A stretch of DNA of 64,000 bases from Cherax quadricarinatus (taxonomy: Eukaryota; Arthropoda; Malacostraca; Decapoda; Parastacidae): NCBI RefSeq assembly GCF_038502225.1, contig NC_091383.1, positions 2,182,001 to 2,246,000 on the forward strand, in the 5' to 3' direction. Positions 41,901-56,787 of this stretch are shown here, piece after piece. The position numbers and the translations under genes are program-made. The stretch's first letter is position 1. Each line of letters begins with the position of its first letter. Under the pieces are notes generated by a model, which saw only the letters and a list, made by a program, of their open reading frames with translations, had not been told where the DNA came from and did not search any database.

Positions 41901-44900
41901 TTAAACCCGTCTATATAAAACACTAAGTGTATTAAACCCGTCTATATAAAACACTAAGTGTATTAAACCCGTCTATATAAAACACTAAGTGTATTAAACC
42001 CGTCTATATAAAACACTAAGTGTATTAAACCCGTCTATATAAAACACTAAGTGTATTAAACCCTATATAAAACACTAAGTATTAAACCCGTCTATATAAA
42101 ACACTAAGTGTATTAAACCCGTCTATATAAAACACTAAGTGTATTAAACCCGTCTATATAAAACACTAAGTGTATTAAACCCGTCTATATAAAACACTAA
42201 GTGTATTAAACCCGTCTATATAAAACACTAAGTGTATTAAACCCGTCTATATAAAACACTAAGTGTATTAAACCCGTCTATATAAAACACTAAGTGTATT
42301 AAACCCGTCTATATAAAACACTAAGTGTATTAAACCCGTCTATATAAAACACTAAGTGTATTAAACCCGTCTATATAAAACACTAAGTGTATTAAACCCG
42401 TCTATATAAAACACTAAGTGTATTAAACCCGTCTATATAAAACACTAAGTGTATTAAGCCCGTCTATATAAAACACTAAGTGTATTAAACCCGTCTATAT
42501 AAAACACTAAGTGTATTAAACCCGTCTATATAAAACACTAAGTGTATTAAACCCGTCTATATAAAACACTAAGTGTATTAAACCCGTCTATATAAAACAC
42601 TAAGTGTATTAAACCCGTCTATATAAAACACTAAGTGTATTAAACCCGTCTATATAAAACACTAAGTGTATTAAACCCGTCTATATAAAACACTAAGTGT
42701 ATTAAACCCGTCTATATAAAACACTAAGTGTATTAAACCCGTCTATATAAAACACTAAGTGTATTAAACCCGTCTATATAAAACACTAAGTGTATTAAAC
42801 CCGTCTATATAAAACACTAAGTGTATTAAACCCGTCTATATAAAACACTAAGTGTATTAAACCCGTCTATATAAAACACTAAGTGTATTAAACCCGTCTA
42901 TATAAAACACTAAGTGTATTAAACCCGTCTATATAAAACACTAAGTGTATTAAACCCGTCTATATAAAACACTAAGTGTATTAAACCCGTCTATATAAAA
43001 CACTAAGTGTATTAAACCCGTCTATATAAAACACTAAGTGTATTAAACCCCTCTATATAAAACACTAAGTGTATTAAACCCGTCTATATAAAACACTCTA
43101 TATAAAACACTAAGTGTATTAAACCCGTCTATATAAAACACTAAGTGTATTAAACCCGTCTATATAAAACACTAAGTGTATTAAACCCGTCTATATAAAA
43201 CACTAAGTGTATTAAACCCGTCTATATAAAACACTAAGTGTATTAAACCCGTCTATATAAAACACTAAGTGTATTAAACCCGTCTATATAAAACACTAAG
43301 TGTATTAAACCCGTCTATATAAAACACTAAGTGTATTAAACCCGTCTATATAAAACACTAAGTGTATTAAACCCGTCTATATAAAACACTAAGTGTATTA
43401 AACCCGTCTATATAAAACACTAAGTGTATTAAACCCGTCTATATAAAACACTAAGTGTATTAAACCCGTCTATATAAAACACTAAGTGTATTAAACCCGT
43501 CTATATAAAACACTAAGTGTATTAAACCCGTCTATATAAAACACTAAGTGTATTAAACCCGTCTATATAAAACACTAAGTGTATTAAACCCGTCTATATA
43601 AAACACTAAGTGTATTAAACCCGTCTATATAAAACACTAAGTGTATTAAACCCGTCTATATAAAACACTAAGTGTATTAAACCCGTCTATATAAAACACT
43701 AAGTGTATTAAACCCGTCTATATAAAACACTAAGTGTATTAAACCCGTCTATATAAAACACTAAGTGTATTAAACCCGTCTATATAAAACACTAAGTGTA
43801 TTAAACCCGTCTATATAAAACACTAAGTGTATTAAACCCGTCTATATAAAACACTAAGTGTATTAAACCCGTCTATATAAAACACTAAGTGTATTAAACC
43901 CGTCTATATAAAACACTAAGTGTATTAAACCCGTCTATATAAAACACTAAGTGTATTAAACCCGTCTATATAAAACACTAAGTGTATTAAACCTGTCTAT
44001 ATAAAACACTAAGTGTATTAAACCCGTCTATATAAAACACTAAGTGTATTAAACCCGTCTATATAAAACACTAAGTGTATTAAACCCGTCTATATAAAAC
44101 ACTAAGTGTATTAAACCCGTCTATATAAAACACTAAGTGTATTAAACCCGTCTATATAAAACACTAAGTGTATTAAACCCGTCTATATAAAACACTAAGT
44201 GTATTAAACCCGTCTATATAAAACACTAAGTGTATTAAACCGGTCTATATAAAACACTAAGTGTATTAAACCCGTCTATATAAAACACTAAGTGTATTAA
44301 ACCGGTCTATATAAAACACTAAGTGTATTAAACCCGTCTATATAAAACACTAAGTGTATTAAACCGGTCTATATAAAACACTAAGTGTATTAAACCCGTC
44401 TATATAAAACACTAAGTGTATTAAACCCGTCTATATAAAACACTAAGTGTATTAAACCCGTCTATATAAAACACTAAGTGTATTAAACCCGTCTATATAA
44501 AACACTAAGTGTATTAAACCCGTCTATATAAAACACTAAGTGTATTAAACCCGTCTATATAAAACACTAAGTGTATTAAACCCGTCTATATAAAACACTA
44601 AGTGTATTAAACCCGTCTATATAAAACACTAAGTGTATTAAACCCGTCTATATAAAACACTAAGTGTCTATATAAAACACTAAGTGTATTAAACCCGTCT
44701 ATATAAAACACTAAGTGTATTAAACCCGTCTATATAAAACACTAAGTGTATTAAACCCGTCTATATAAAACACTAAGTGTATTAAACCCGTCTATATAAA
44801 ACACTAAGTGTATTAAACCCGTCTATATAAAACACTAAGTGTATTAAACCCGTCTATATAAAACACTAAGTGTATTAAACACGTCTATATAAAACACTAA

Positions 44901-47900
44901 GTGTATTAAACCCGTCTATATAAAACACTAAGTGTATTAAACCCGTCTATATAAAACACTAAGTGTATTAAACCCGTCTATATAAAACACTAAGTGTATT
45001 AAACCCGTCTATAAGTAAAAACCCGTCTACACTAAGTGTATTAAACCCGTCTCTATAAAACACTAAGTGTATTAAACCCGTCTATATAAAACACTAAGTG
45101 CATTAAACCCGTCTATATAAAACACTAAGTGTATTAAACCCGTCTATATAAAACACTAAGTGTATTAAACCCGTCTATATAAAACACTAAGTGTGTTAAA
45201 CCCGTCTATATAAAACACTAAGTGTATTAAACCCGTCTATATAAAACACTAAGTGTATTAAACCCATCTGTATAAAACACTAAGTGTATTAAACCCGTCT
45301 ATATAAAACACTAAGTGTATTATATAAAACCCCCGTCTATATAAAACACTAAGTGTATTAAACCCGTCTATATAAAACACTAAGTGTATTAAACCCGTCT
45401 ATATAAAACACTAAGTGTATTAAACCCGTCTATATAAAACACTAAGTGTATTATATAAAACACTAAGTGTATTAAACCCGTCTATATAAAACACTAAGTG
45501 TATTAAACCCGTCTATATAAAACACTAAGTGTATTAAACCCGTCTGTATAAAACACTAAGTGTATTAAACCCGTCTATATAAAACACTAAGTGTATTAAA
45601 CCCGTCTATATAAAACACTAAGTGTATTAAACCCGTCTATATAAAACACTAAGTGTATTAAACCCGTCTATATAAAACACTAAGTGTATTAAACCCGTCT
45701 ATATAAAACACTAAGTGTATTAAACCCGTCTATATAAAACACTAAGTGTATTAAACCCGTCTATATAAAACACTAAGTGTATTAAACCCGTCTATATAAA
45801 ACACTAAGTGTATTAAACCCGTCTATATAAAACACTAAGTGTATTAAACCCGTCTATATAAAACACTAAGTGTATTAAACCCGTCTATATAAAACACTAA
45901 GTGTATTAAACCCGTCTATATAAAACACTAAGTGTATTAAACCCGTCTATATAAAACACTAAGTGTATTAAACCCGTCTATATAAAACACTAAGTGTATT
46001 AAACCCGTCTATATAAAACACTAAGTGTATTAAACCCGTCTATATAAAACACTAAGTGTATTAAACCCGTCTATATAAAACACTAAGTGTATTAAACCCG
46101 TCTATATAAAACACTAAGTGTATTAAACCCGTCTATATAAAACACTAAGTGTATTAAACCCGTCTATATAAAACACTAAGTGTATTAAACCCGTCTATAT
46201 AAAACACTAAGTGTATTAAACCCGTCTATATAAAACACTAAGTGTATTAAACCCGTCTATATAAAACACTAAGTGTATTAAACCCGTCTATATAAAACAC
46301 TAAGTGTATTAAACCCGTCTATATAAAACACTAAGTGTATTAAACCCGTCTATATAAAACACTAAGTGTATTAAACCCGTCTATATAAAACACTAAGTGT
46401 ATTAAACCCATCTATATAAAACACTAAGTGTATTAAACCCGTCTATATAAAACACTAAGTGTATTAAACCCGTCTATATAAAACACTAAGTGTATTAAAC
46501 CCGTCTATATAAAACACTAAGTGTATTAAACCCGTCTATATAAAACACTAAAACCCGTCTATATAAAACACTAAGTGTATGAAACCCGTGTATATAAAAC
46601 ACTAAGTGTATTAAACCCGTCTATATAAAACACTAAGTGTATTAAACCCGTCTATATAAAACACTAAGTGTATTAAACCCGTCTATATAAAACACTAAGT
46701 GTATTAAACCCGTCTATATAAAACACTAAGTGTATTAAACCCGTCTATATAAAACACTAAGTGTATTAAACCCGTCTATATAAAACACTAAGTGTATTAA
46801 ACCCGTCTATATAAAACACTAAGTGTATTAAACCCGTCTATATAAAACACTAAGTGTATTAAACCCGTCTATATAAAACACTAAGTGTATTAAACCCGTC
46901 TATATAAAACACTAAGTGTATTAAACCCGTCTATATAAAACACTAAGTGTATTAAACCGGTCTATATAAAACACTAAGTGTATTAAACCGGTCTATATAA
47001 AACACTAAGTGTATTAAACCCCTCTATATAAAACACTAAGTGTATTAAACCCGTCTATATAAAACACTAAGTATATTAAACCCGTCTATATAAAACACTA
47101 AGTGTATTAAACCCGTCTATATAAAACACTAAGTGTATTAAACCCGTCTATATAAAACACTAAGTGTATTAAACCCGTCTATATAAAACACTAAGTGTAT
47201 TAAACCCGTCTATATAAAACACTAAGTATATTAAACCCATCTAAGTCTATATAAAACACTAAGTGTATTAAACCCGTCTATATAAAACACTAAGTGTATT
47301 AAACCCGTCTATATAAAACACTAAGTGTATTAAACCCGTCTATATAAAACACTAAGTGTATTAAACCCTATATAAAACACTAAGTCACTAATTGTATTAA
47401 ACCCGTCTATATAAAACACTAAGTGTATTAAACCCGTCTGTATAAAACACTAAGTGTATTAAACCCGTCCATATAAAACACAAAGTGAATTAAAACCTTG
47501 TATATAAAACACTAAGTCTCTATATAAAACACTAAGTGTATTAAACCCGTCTATATAAAACACTAAGTGTATTAAACCCGTCTATATAAAACACTAAGTG
47601 TATTAAACCCATCTATATAAAACACTAAGTGTATTAAACCCGTCTATATAAAACACTAAGTGTATTAAACCCGTCTATATAAAACACTAAGTGTATTAAA
47701 CCCGTCTATATAAAACACTAATTAAACCCGTATATAAAACACTAAGTATTAAACCCGTCACTAAGTGTATTAAAATATAAAACACTAAGTGTATTAAACC
47801 CGTCTATATAAAACACTAAGTGTATTAAACCCGTCTATATAAAACACTAAGTGTATTAAACCCGTCTATATAAAACACTAAGTGTATTAAACCCTATATA

Positions 47901-50900
47901 AAACACTAAGTTTATTAAACCCGTCTATATAAAACACTAAGTGTATTAAACCCGTCTACATAAAACACTAAGTATATTAAACCCGTCTATATAAAACACT
48001 AAGTGTAATAAACTCGTCTATATAAAACACTAAGTATATTAAACCCGTCTATATAAAACACTAAGTGTATTAAACCCGTCTATATAAAACACTAAGTGTA
48101 TTAAACCCGTCTATATAAAACACTAAGTGTATTAAACCCGTCTATATAAAACACTAAGTGTATTAAACCCGTCTATATAAAACACTAAGTGTATTAAACT
48201 CGTCTACATAAAACACTAAGTATTAAACCCGTCTATATAACACTAAGTGTATTAAACGTCTATATAAAACACTAAGTGTATTAAACCACTAAGTCTATAT
48301 AAAACACTAAGTGTATTAAACCGGTCTATATAAAACACTAAGTGTATTAAACCCGTCTATATAAAACACTAAGTGTATTAAACCGGTCTATATAAAACAC
48401 TAAGTGTATTAAACCCGTCTATATAAAACACTAAGTGTATTAAACCGGTCTATATAAAACACTAAGTGTATTAAACCGGTCTATATAAAACACTAAGTGT
48501 ATTAAACCCGTCTATATAAAACACTAAGTGTATTAAACCGGTCTATATAAAACACTAAGTGTATTAAACCCGTCTATATAAAACACTAAGTGTATTAAAC
48601 CCTATATAAAACACTAAGTCTATATAAAACACTAAGTGTATTAAACCCGTCTATATAAAACACTAAGTGTATTAAACCCGTCTATATAAAACACTAAGTG
48701 TATTAAACCTATATAAAACACTAAGTGTCTATATAAAACACTAAGTGTATTAAACCCGTCTATATAAAACACTAAGTGTATTAAACCCGTCTATATAAAA
48801 CACTAAGTGTATTAAACCCGTCTATATAAAACACTAAGTGTATTAAACCCCCGTCTATATAAAACACTAAGTGTATTAAACCCGTCTATATAAAACACTA
48901 AGTGTATTAAACCCGTCTATATAAAACACTAAGTGTATTAAACCCGTGTATTAAACCCGTCTATATAAAACACTAAGTGTATTAAACCCGTATATAAAAC
49001 ACTAAGTGTATTAAACCCGTCTATATAAAACACTAAGTGTATTAAACCCGTCACTAAGTATTAAAATATAAAACACTAAGTGTATTAAACCCGTCTATAT
49101 AAAACACTAAGTGTATATAAAACACTCAGTGTATTAATCCCGCCTATATAAAACACTAAGTGTATTAAACCCGTCTATATAAAACACTAAGTGTATTAAA
49201 CCCGTCTATATAAAACACTCAGTGTATTAAACCCGCCTATATAAAACACTCAGTGTATTAAACCCGCCTATATAAAACACTAAGTGTATTAAACCCGTCT
49301 ATATAAAACACTAAGTGTATTAAACCCGTCTATATAAAACACTAAGTGTATTAAACCGGTCTATATAAAACACTAAGTGTATTAAACCCGTCTATATAAA
49401 ACACTAAGTGTATTAAACCCGTCTATATAAAACACTAAGTGTATTAAACCCGTCTATATAAAACACTAAGTGTATTAAACCCGTCTATATAAAACACTAA
49501 GTGTATTAAACCCGTCTATATAAAACACTAAGTGTATTAAACCCGTCTATATAAAACACTAAGTGTATTAAACCCGTCTATATAAAACACTAAGTGTATT
49601 AAACCCGTCTATATAAAACACTAAGTGTATTAAACCCGTCTATATAAAACACTAAGTGTATTAAACCCGTCTATATAAAACACTAAGTGTATTAAACCCG
49701 TCTATATAAAACACTAAGTGTATTAAACCCGTCTATATAAAACATTAAGTGTATTAAACCCGTCTAGTGTATTAAACCCGTCTATATAAAACACTAAGTG
49801 TATTAAACCCGTATATAAAACACTAAGTGTATTAAACCCGTCTATATAAAACACTAAGTGTATTAAACCCGTCTATATAAAACACTAAGTGTATTAAACC
49901 CGTCTATATAAAACACTAAGTGTATTAAACCCGTCACTATATAAAACACTAAGTATATTAAACCCGTCTATATAAAACACTAAGTGTATTAAACCCGTCT
50001 ATATAAAACACTAAGTGTATTAAACCCGTCTATATAAAACACTAAGTGTATTAAACCCGTCTATATAAAACACTAAGTGTATTAAACCCGTCTATATAAA
50101 ACACTAAGTGTATTAAACCCGTCTATATAAAACACTAAGTGTATTAAACCTGTCTATATAAAACACTAAGTGTATTAAACCCGCCTATATAAAACACTAA
50201 GTGTATTAAACCCGTCTATATAAAACACTAAGTGTATTAAACCCGTCTATATAAAACACTAAGTGTATTAAACCCGTCTATATAAAACACTAAGTGTATT
50301 AAACCCGTCTATATAAAACACTAAGTGTATTAAACCCGTCTATATAAAACACTAAGTGTATTAAACCCGTCTATATAAAACACTAAGTGTATTAAACCCG
50401 TCACTATATAAAATTAAACCCGTCTATATAAAACACTAAGTGTATTAAACCCGTCTATATAAAACACTAAGTGTATTAAACCCGTCTATATAAAACACTA
50501 AGTGTATTAAACCCGTCTATATAAAACACTAAGTGTATTAAACCCGTCTATATAAAACACTAAGTGTATTAAACCCGTCTATATAAAACACTAAGTGTAT
50601 TAAACCCGTCTATATAAAACACTAAGTGTATTAAACCCGTCTATATAAAACACTAAGTGTATTAAACCCGTCTATATAAAACACTAAGTGTATTAAACCC
50701 GTCTATATAAAACACTAAGTGTATTAAACCCGTCTATATAAAACACTAAGTGTATTAAACCCGTCTATATAAAACACTAAGTGTATTAAACCCGTCTATA
50801 TAAAACACTAAGTGTATTAAACCCGTCTATATAAAACATTAAGTGTATTAAACCCGTCTATATAAAACACTAAGTGTATTAAACCCGTCTATATAAAACA

Positions 50901-53900
50901 CTAAGTGTATTAAACCCGTCTATATAAAACACTAAGTGTATTAAAACCTAAGTGTATTAAACGTCTGTATAAAACACTAAGTGTATTAAACCCGTCTATA
51001 TAAAACACTAAGTGTATTAAACCCGTCTATATAAAACACTAAGTGTATTAAACCCGTCTATATAAAACACTAAGTGTATTAAACCCGTCTATATAAAACA
51101 CTAAGTGTATTAAACCCGTCTATATAAAACACTAAGTGTATTAAACCCGTCTATATAAAACACTAAGTGTATTAAACCCGTCTATATAAAACACTAAGTG
51201 TATTAAACCCGTCTATATAAAACACTAAGTGTATTAAACCCGTCTATATAAAACACTAAGTGTATTAAACCCGTCTATATAAAACACTAAGTGTATTAAA
51301 CCCGTCTATATAAAACACTAAGTGTATTAAACCCGTCTATATAAAACACTAAGTGTATTAAACCCGTCTATATAAAACACTAAGTGTATTAAACCCGTCT
51401 ATATAAAACACTAAGTGTATTAAACCCGTCTATATAAAACACTAAGTGTATTAAACCCGTCTATATAAAACACTAAGTGTATTAAACCCGTCTATATAAA
51501 ACACTAAGTGTATTAAACCCGTCTATATAAAACACTAAGTGTATTAAACCCGTCTATATAAAACACTAAGTGTATTAAACCCGTCTATATAAAACACTAA
51601 GTGTATTAAACCCGTCTATATAAAACACTAAGTGTATTAAACCCGTCTATATAAAACACTAAGTGTATTAAACCCGTCTATATAAAACACTAAGTGTATT
51701 AAACCCGTCTATATAAAACACTAAGTGTATTAAACCCGTCTGTATAAAACACTAAGTGTATTAAACCCTATATAAAACACTAAGTCTATATAAAACACTA
51801 AGTGTATTAAACCCGTCTATATAAAACACTAAGTGTATTAAACCCGTCTATATAAAACACTATATTAAAATATAAAACACTAAGTGTATTAAACCCGTCT
51901 ATATAAAACACTAAGTGTATTAAACCCGTCTATATAAAACACTAAGTGTATTAAACCCGTCTATATAAAACACTAAGTGTATTAAACCCGTCTATATAAA
52001 ACACTAAGTGTATTAAACCCGTCTATATAAAACACTAAGTGTATTAAACCCGTCTATATAAAACACTAAGTGTATTAAACACTAAGTGTATTAAACCCGT
52101 CTATATAAAACACTAAGTGTATTAAACCCGTCTATATAAAACACTAAGTATAAAATTAAACCCGTATATAAAACACTAAGTGTATTAAACCCGTCTATAT
52201 AAAACACTAAGTTTATTAAACCCGTCTATATAAAACACTAAGTGTAATAAACCCGTCTATATAAAACACTAAGTGTATTAAACACGTCTATATAAAACAC
52301 TAAGTGTATTAAACCCGTCTATATAAAACACTAAGTGTATTAAACCCGTCTATATAAAACACTAAGTGTATTAAACCCGTCTATATAAAACACTAAGTGT
52401 ATTAAACCCGTCTATATAAAACACTAAGTGTATTAAACCCGTCTATATAAAACACTAAGTGTATTAAACCCGTCTATATAAAACACTAAGTGTATTAAAC
52501 CCGTCTATATAAAACACTAAGTGTATTAAACCCGTCTATATAAAACACTAAGTGTATTAAACCCGTCTATATAAAACACTAAGTGTATTAAACCCGTCTA
52601 TATTAAAACACTAAGTGTATTAAACCCGTCTATATAAAACACTAAGTGTATTAAACTATATAAAACACTAAGTGTATTAAACCCGTCTATATAAAACACT
52701 AAGTGTATTAAACCCGTCTATATAAAACACTAAGTGTATTAAACCCGTCTATATAAAACACTAAGTGTATTAAACCCGTCTATATAAAACACTAAGTGTA
52801 TTAAACCCGTCTATATAAAACACTATATAAAACACTAAGTGTATTAAACCCGTCTATATAAAACACTAAGTGTATTAAACCCGTCTATATAAAACACTAA
52901 GTGTATTAAACCCGTCTATATAAAACACTAAGTGTATTAAAACACTAAGTGTATTAAACTATATAAAACACTAAGTGTATTAAACCCGTCTATATAAAAC
53001 ACTAAGTGTATTAAACCGGTCTATATAAAACACTAAGTGTATTAAACTCGTCTATATAAAACACTAAGTGTATTAAACCGGTCTATATAAAACACTAAGT
53101 GTATTAAACCCGTCTATATAAAACAGTAAGTGTATTATAACCTAAGTGTATTAAACCCGTCTATATAAAACACTAAGTGTATTAAACCCGTCTATATAAA
53201 ACACTCTATATAAAACAGTAAGTGTATTAAACCCGTCTATATAAAACACTAAGTGTATTAAACCCGCCTATATAAAACACTAAGTGTATTAAACCCGTCT
53301 ATATAAAACACTAAGTGTATTAAACCAGTCTATATAAAACACTAAGTGTATTAAACCCGTGTATATAAAACACTCTATAGTGTATTAAACCCGTCTATAT
53401 AAAACACTAAGTGTATTAAACCCGTGTATATAAAACACTAAGTGTATTAAACCCTTCTATATAAAACACTAAGTGTATTAAACCCGTCTATATAAAACAC
53501 TAAGTGTATTAAACCCGTCTATATAAAACACTAAGTGTATTAAACCCGTCTATATAAAACACTAAGTGTATTAAACCCGTCTATATAAAACACTAAGTGT
53601 ATTAAACCCGTATATAAAACACTATGTATTAAAATATAAAACACTAAGTGTATTAAACCCGTCTATATAAAACACTAAGTGTATTAAACCCGTGTATATA
53701 AAACACTAAGTGTATTAAACCCGTCTATATAAAACACTAAGTGTATTAAACCCGTCTATATAAAACACTAAGTGTATTAAACCCGTCTATATAAAACACT
53801 AAGTGTATTAAACCCGTCTATATAAAACACTAAGTGTATTAAACCCGTCTATATAAAACACTAAGTGTATTAAACCCGTGTATTAAACCCGTATATAAAA

Positions 53901-55430
53901 CACTAAGTGTATTAAACCCATCTATATAAAACACTAAGTGTATTAAACCCGTCTATATAAAACACTAAGTGTATTAAACCCGTCTATATAAAACACTAAG
54001 TGTATTAAACCCGTCTATATAAAACACTAAGTGTATTAAACCCGTCTATATAAAACACTAAGTGTATTAAACCCGTCTATATAAAACACTAAGTGTATTA
54101 AACCCGTCTATATAAAACACTAAGTGTATTAAACCCGTCTATATAAAACACTAAGTGTATTAAACCCGTCTATATAAAACACTAAGTGTATTAAACCCGT
54201 GTATATAAAACACTAAGTGTATTAAACCCGTCTATATAAAACACTAAGTGTATTAAACCCGTCTATATAAAACACTAAGTGTATTAAACCCGTCTATATA
54301 AAACACTAAGTATATTAAACCCGTCTATATAAAACACTAAGTATATTAAACCCGTCTATATAAAACACTAAGTATATTAAACCCGTCTATATAAAACACT
54401 AAGTGTATTAAACCCGTCTATATAAAACACTAAGTGTATTAAACCCGTGTATATAAAACACTAAGTGTATTAAACCCGTGTATATAAAACACTAAGTGTA
54501 TTAAACCCGTGTATATAAAACACTAAGTGTATTAAACCCATGTATATAAAACACTAAGTGTATTAAACCCGTGTATATAAAACACTAAGTGTATTAAACC
54601 CGTGTATATAAAACACTAAGTATATTAAACCCGTCTATATAAAACACTAAGTGTATTAAACCCATGTATATAAAACACTAAGTGCATTAAACCCGTGTAT
54701 ATAAAACACTAAGTGTATTAAACCCGTGTATATAAAACACTAAGTGTATTAAAGTCGTGTATATAAAACACTAAGTGTATTAAACCCGTGTATATAAAAC
54801 ACTAAGTGTATTAAACCCGTGTATATAAAACACTAAGTGTATTAAACCCGTGTATATAAAACACTCAGTATATTAAACCCGTCTATATAAAACACTAAGT
54901 GTATTAAACCCATGTATATAAAACACTAAGTGCATTAAACCCGTGTATATAAAACACTAAGTGTATTAAACCCGTGTATATAAAACACTAAGTGTATTAA
55001 AGTCGTGTATATAAAACACTAAGTGTATTAAACCCGTGCATATAAAACACTCAGTATATTAAACCCGTCTATATAAAACACTAAGTGTATTAAACCCATG
55101 TATATAAAACACTAAGTGCATTAAACCCGTGTATATAAAACACTAAGTGTATTAAACCCGTGTATATAAAACAGTGTATTAAACCCGTCTATATAAAACA
55201 CTAAGTGTATTAAACCCGCCTACATAAAACACTAAGTGTATTAAACCGGTCTATATAAAACACTAAGTGTATTAAACCCGCCTACATAAAACACTAAGTG
55301 TATTAAACCGGTCTATATAAAACACTAAGTGTATTAAACCCGTCTATATAAAACACTAAGTGTATTAAACCCGTCTATATAAAACACTAAGTATATTAAA
55401 CCGGTCTATATAAAACACTAAGTGTATTAG
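35976..55430. repeat. 31-bp satellite, about 627 units
   Basis: The unit is GTGTATTAAACCCGTC plus TATATAAAACACTAA, repeating every 31 bp over 19.4 kb. The left edge has diverged forms (TTTAATAAACCCGTC with TATATGGAACACT), the core is nearly uniform, and the right end has a block with GTGTATATAAAAC variants (about 54430-55160). Partial or rearranged monomers are scattered (for example near 38513-38660, 40100-40165, 41310-41465, 45013-45055, 47225-47780 and 48600-48740). Every standard unit holds TATATAAAA, a TATA-box-like string. No frame is open. Unit count may be affected by assembly. Confidence 0.97.
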
Positions 55431-56171
55431 TGCTTCTAAAAAGTTTTGTTTGACTTTATTAGGTTATGAGACAAAATTTAACACTGATGTTTATATATAA
55501 ATTTATTATTATTATCGTAGCCCTACAAGTGTTTTATGTTGGTTTAATTTTGTTTAACAAGATCTGAAAAATATTTTTCAACAGTGAAATTACTATTTAT
55601 CAATATTTATTTTTTTATGACAATATATTATAAATTGTTTATATTAAAGTCAAAATTTTGTAGTGATTAATGGAGTCAAAAAAAAATTATGTCTCTTTTA
55701 GTCTTGGAACATAAACTATAATAAATATATATTCTTATAGACATTCCTCAGTATATATATTGTTTAGTATACAGATATACACATTCCTGAATGTATATAC
55801 TCCGTAGTTAATGAGGTTTAAAGTCTATCTACTACACCAGGCTCACTAAGGTCTTTAAAATATTGATTTTCTTGTTAATTAACAATGTTAACAGGAAGAT
55901 GGAGTCGTATTTCCTTAAATATATTTCAGTTATATGTTAATAAATGTTAGTTTATATTCCCAGTTGTTTATTTATTTTTATTTTCATCAAAAAAGAAATT
56001 CGGAGAAAAATTAATTTAAGGATAACTAAAGTAAAATTATCTAAATTTTTACTTCATCAAGATTTTCTTTTCTTTTTGTAAAATGTTTAAATTGCAATAT
56101 TATTTGTCCATAAATTTTAATTTTTCAGCTTAGACAAGCCTTATTAAATTTTATGTTAGCTGTGTAATGAT
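55431..56171. other. AT-rich spacer
   Basis: AT-rich DNA with many homopolymer A and T runs and no gene. It contains one orphan 52-bp satellite monomer (listed separately). Otherwise I see nothing specific. Confidence 0.6.
55807..55852 (-). repeat. single diverged copy of the 52-bp satellite unit
   Basis: The reverse complement carries GTGTAGTAGATAGACTTTAA in the same order as the 52-bp unit, flanked by TTAGTGAGCC and ACCTCATTAA in place of TTAATGACCC and ACCCCATTAA. It is an isolated monomer about 38 kb from the array and in opposite orientation. Confidence 0.82.
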
Positions 56172-56183
56172 TTTAATAAATCA

Positions 56184-56505
56184 TGAGCGACACCATACCC
56201 AGCCCTTCTAGGGTAGGGCAGGTACCTGAGCTAGAGCTTGTAGCTCACAACACTGTCATTCACATTAGCGCCCTTGAGGCGGGGATGACAGACCAGAGAG
56301 GCCTAGCTTCTCCCTACCAGCCCCGTGAGGGCGGGGAATGTGGCTAGGCCTGGGGACACTTGGTCCCAAAGATGACGGGGTACTTGTACCTCCTCCCATG
56401 GGAGACTTGGGTCTCAGACACTCCCTAGAGAGGGAGCCAAGGTCGGGCCACCACTTGGAAAAGACCCGGGCTGGGAGAATACCGATGAATCAAGAAATTA
56501 ATTAA
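56184..56505. mobile_element. about 322-bp GC-rich dispersed element with 12-bp target duplication
   Basis: A GC-rich block in AT-rich DNA, flanked by TTTAATAAATCA (56172-56183) and TTTAATGAATCA (56506-56517), a 12-bp duplication with one mismatch. It has no open frame and no clear pol III boxes. I recall very similar sequence as a common decapod repeat, but that cannot be verified here. Family unknown. Confidence 0.65.
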
Positions 56506-56572
56506 TTTAATGAATCACAAGAGTAAGTAGGTACTTAGGTGTTAGTCATTCAAATATCACTGCACGTAGGGT

Positions 56573-56745
56573 GGCCCGTGGCCTGGTGGTTAAAGCTCTC
56601 GCTTCACATGGTGAGGGTCCGGGTTCGATTCTCGGCGAGGGCTAAAACATTGGGTGTGTTACCTTACACCGGTTGTCTGTTCACCATCAGTAAAATATAC
56701 CTGTGTGTTAATCGACTGGTGTGGGTCGCATCCAGGGGTTTACCT
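56573..56745 (+). mobile_element. tRNA-derived SINE, copy S1c (3'-truncated)
   Basis: A box TGGCCTGGTGG at 56579-56589 and B box GGTTCGATTCT at 56622-56632, followed by the family body and a single 32-bp segment (GTGTTAATCGACTGGTGTGG). The 3' part after CATCC is replaced by other sequence. A further scrap of the same body (GTAGGTACTTAGGTGTTAGT) lies at about 56527-56547. Confidence 0.83.
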
Positions 56746-56787
56746 GAAGGTTCACTCTACTGTATGGTTAGAATATATTTTATACCC

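Noticed and set aside
35976..55430. CRISPR array or telomeric repeat
   Set aside because: There are no spacers, and the unit is not a known telomere motif (arthropod TTAGG is absent). It is an ordinary satellite.
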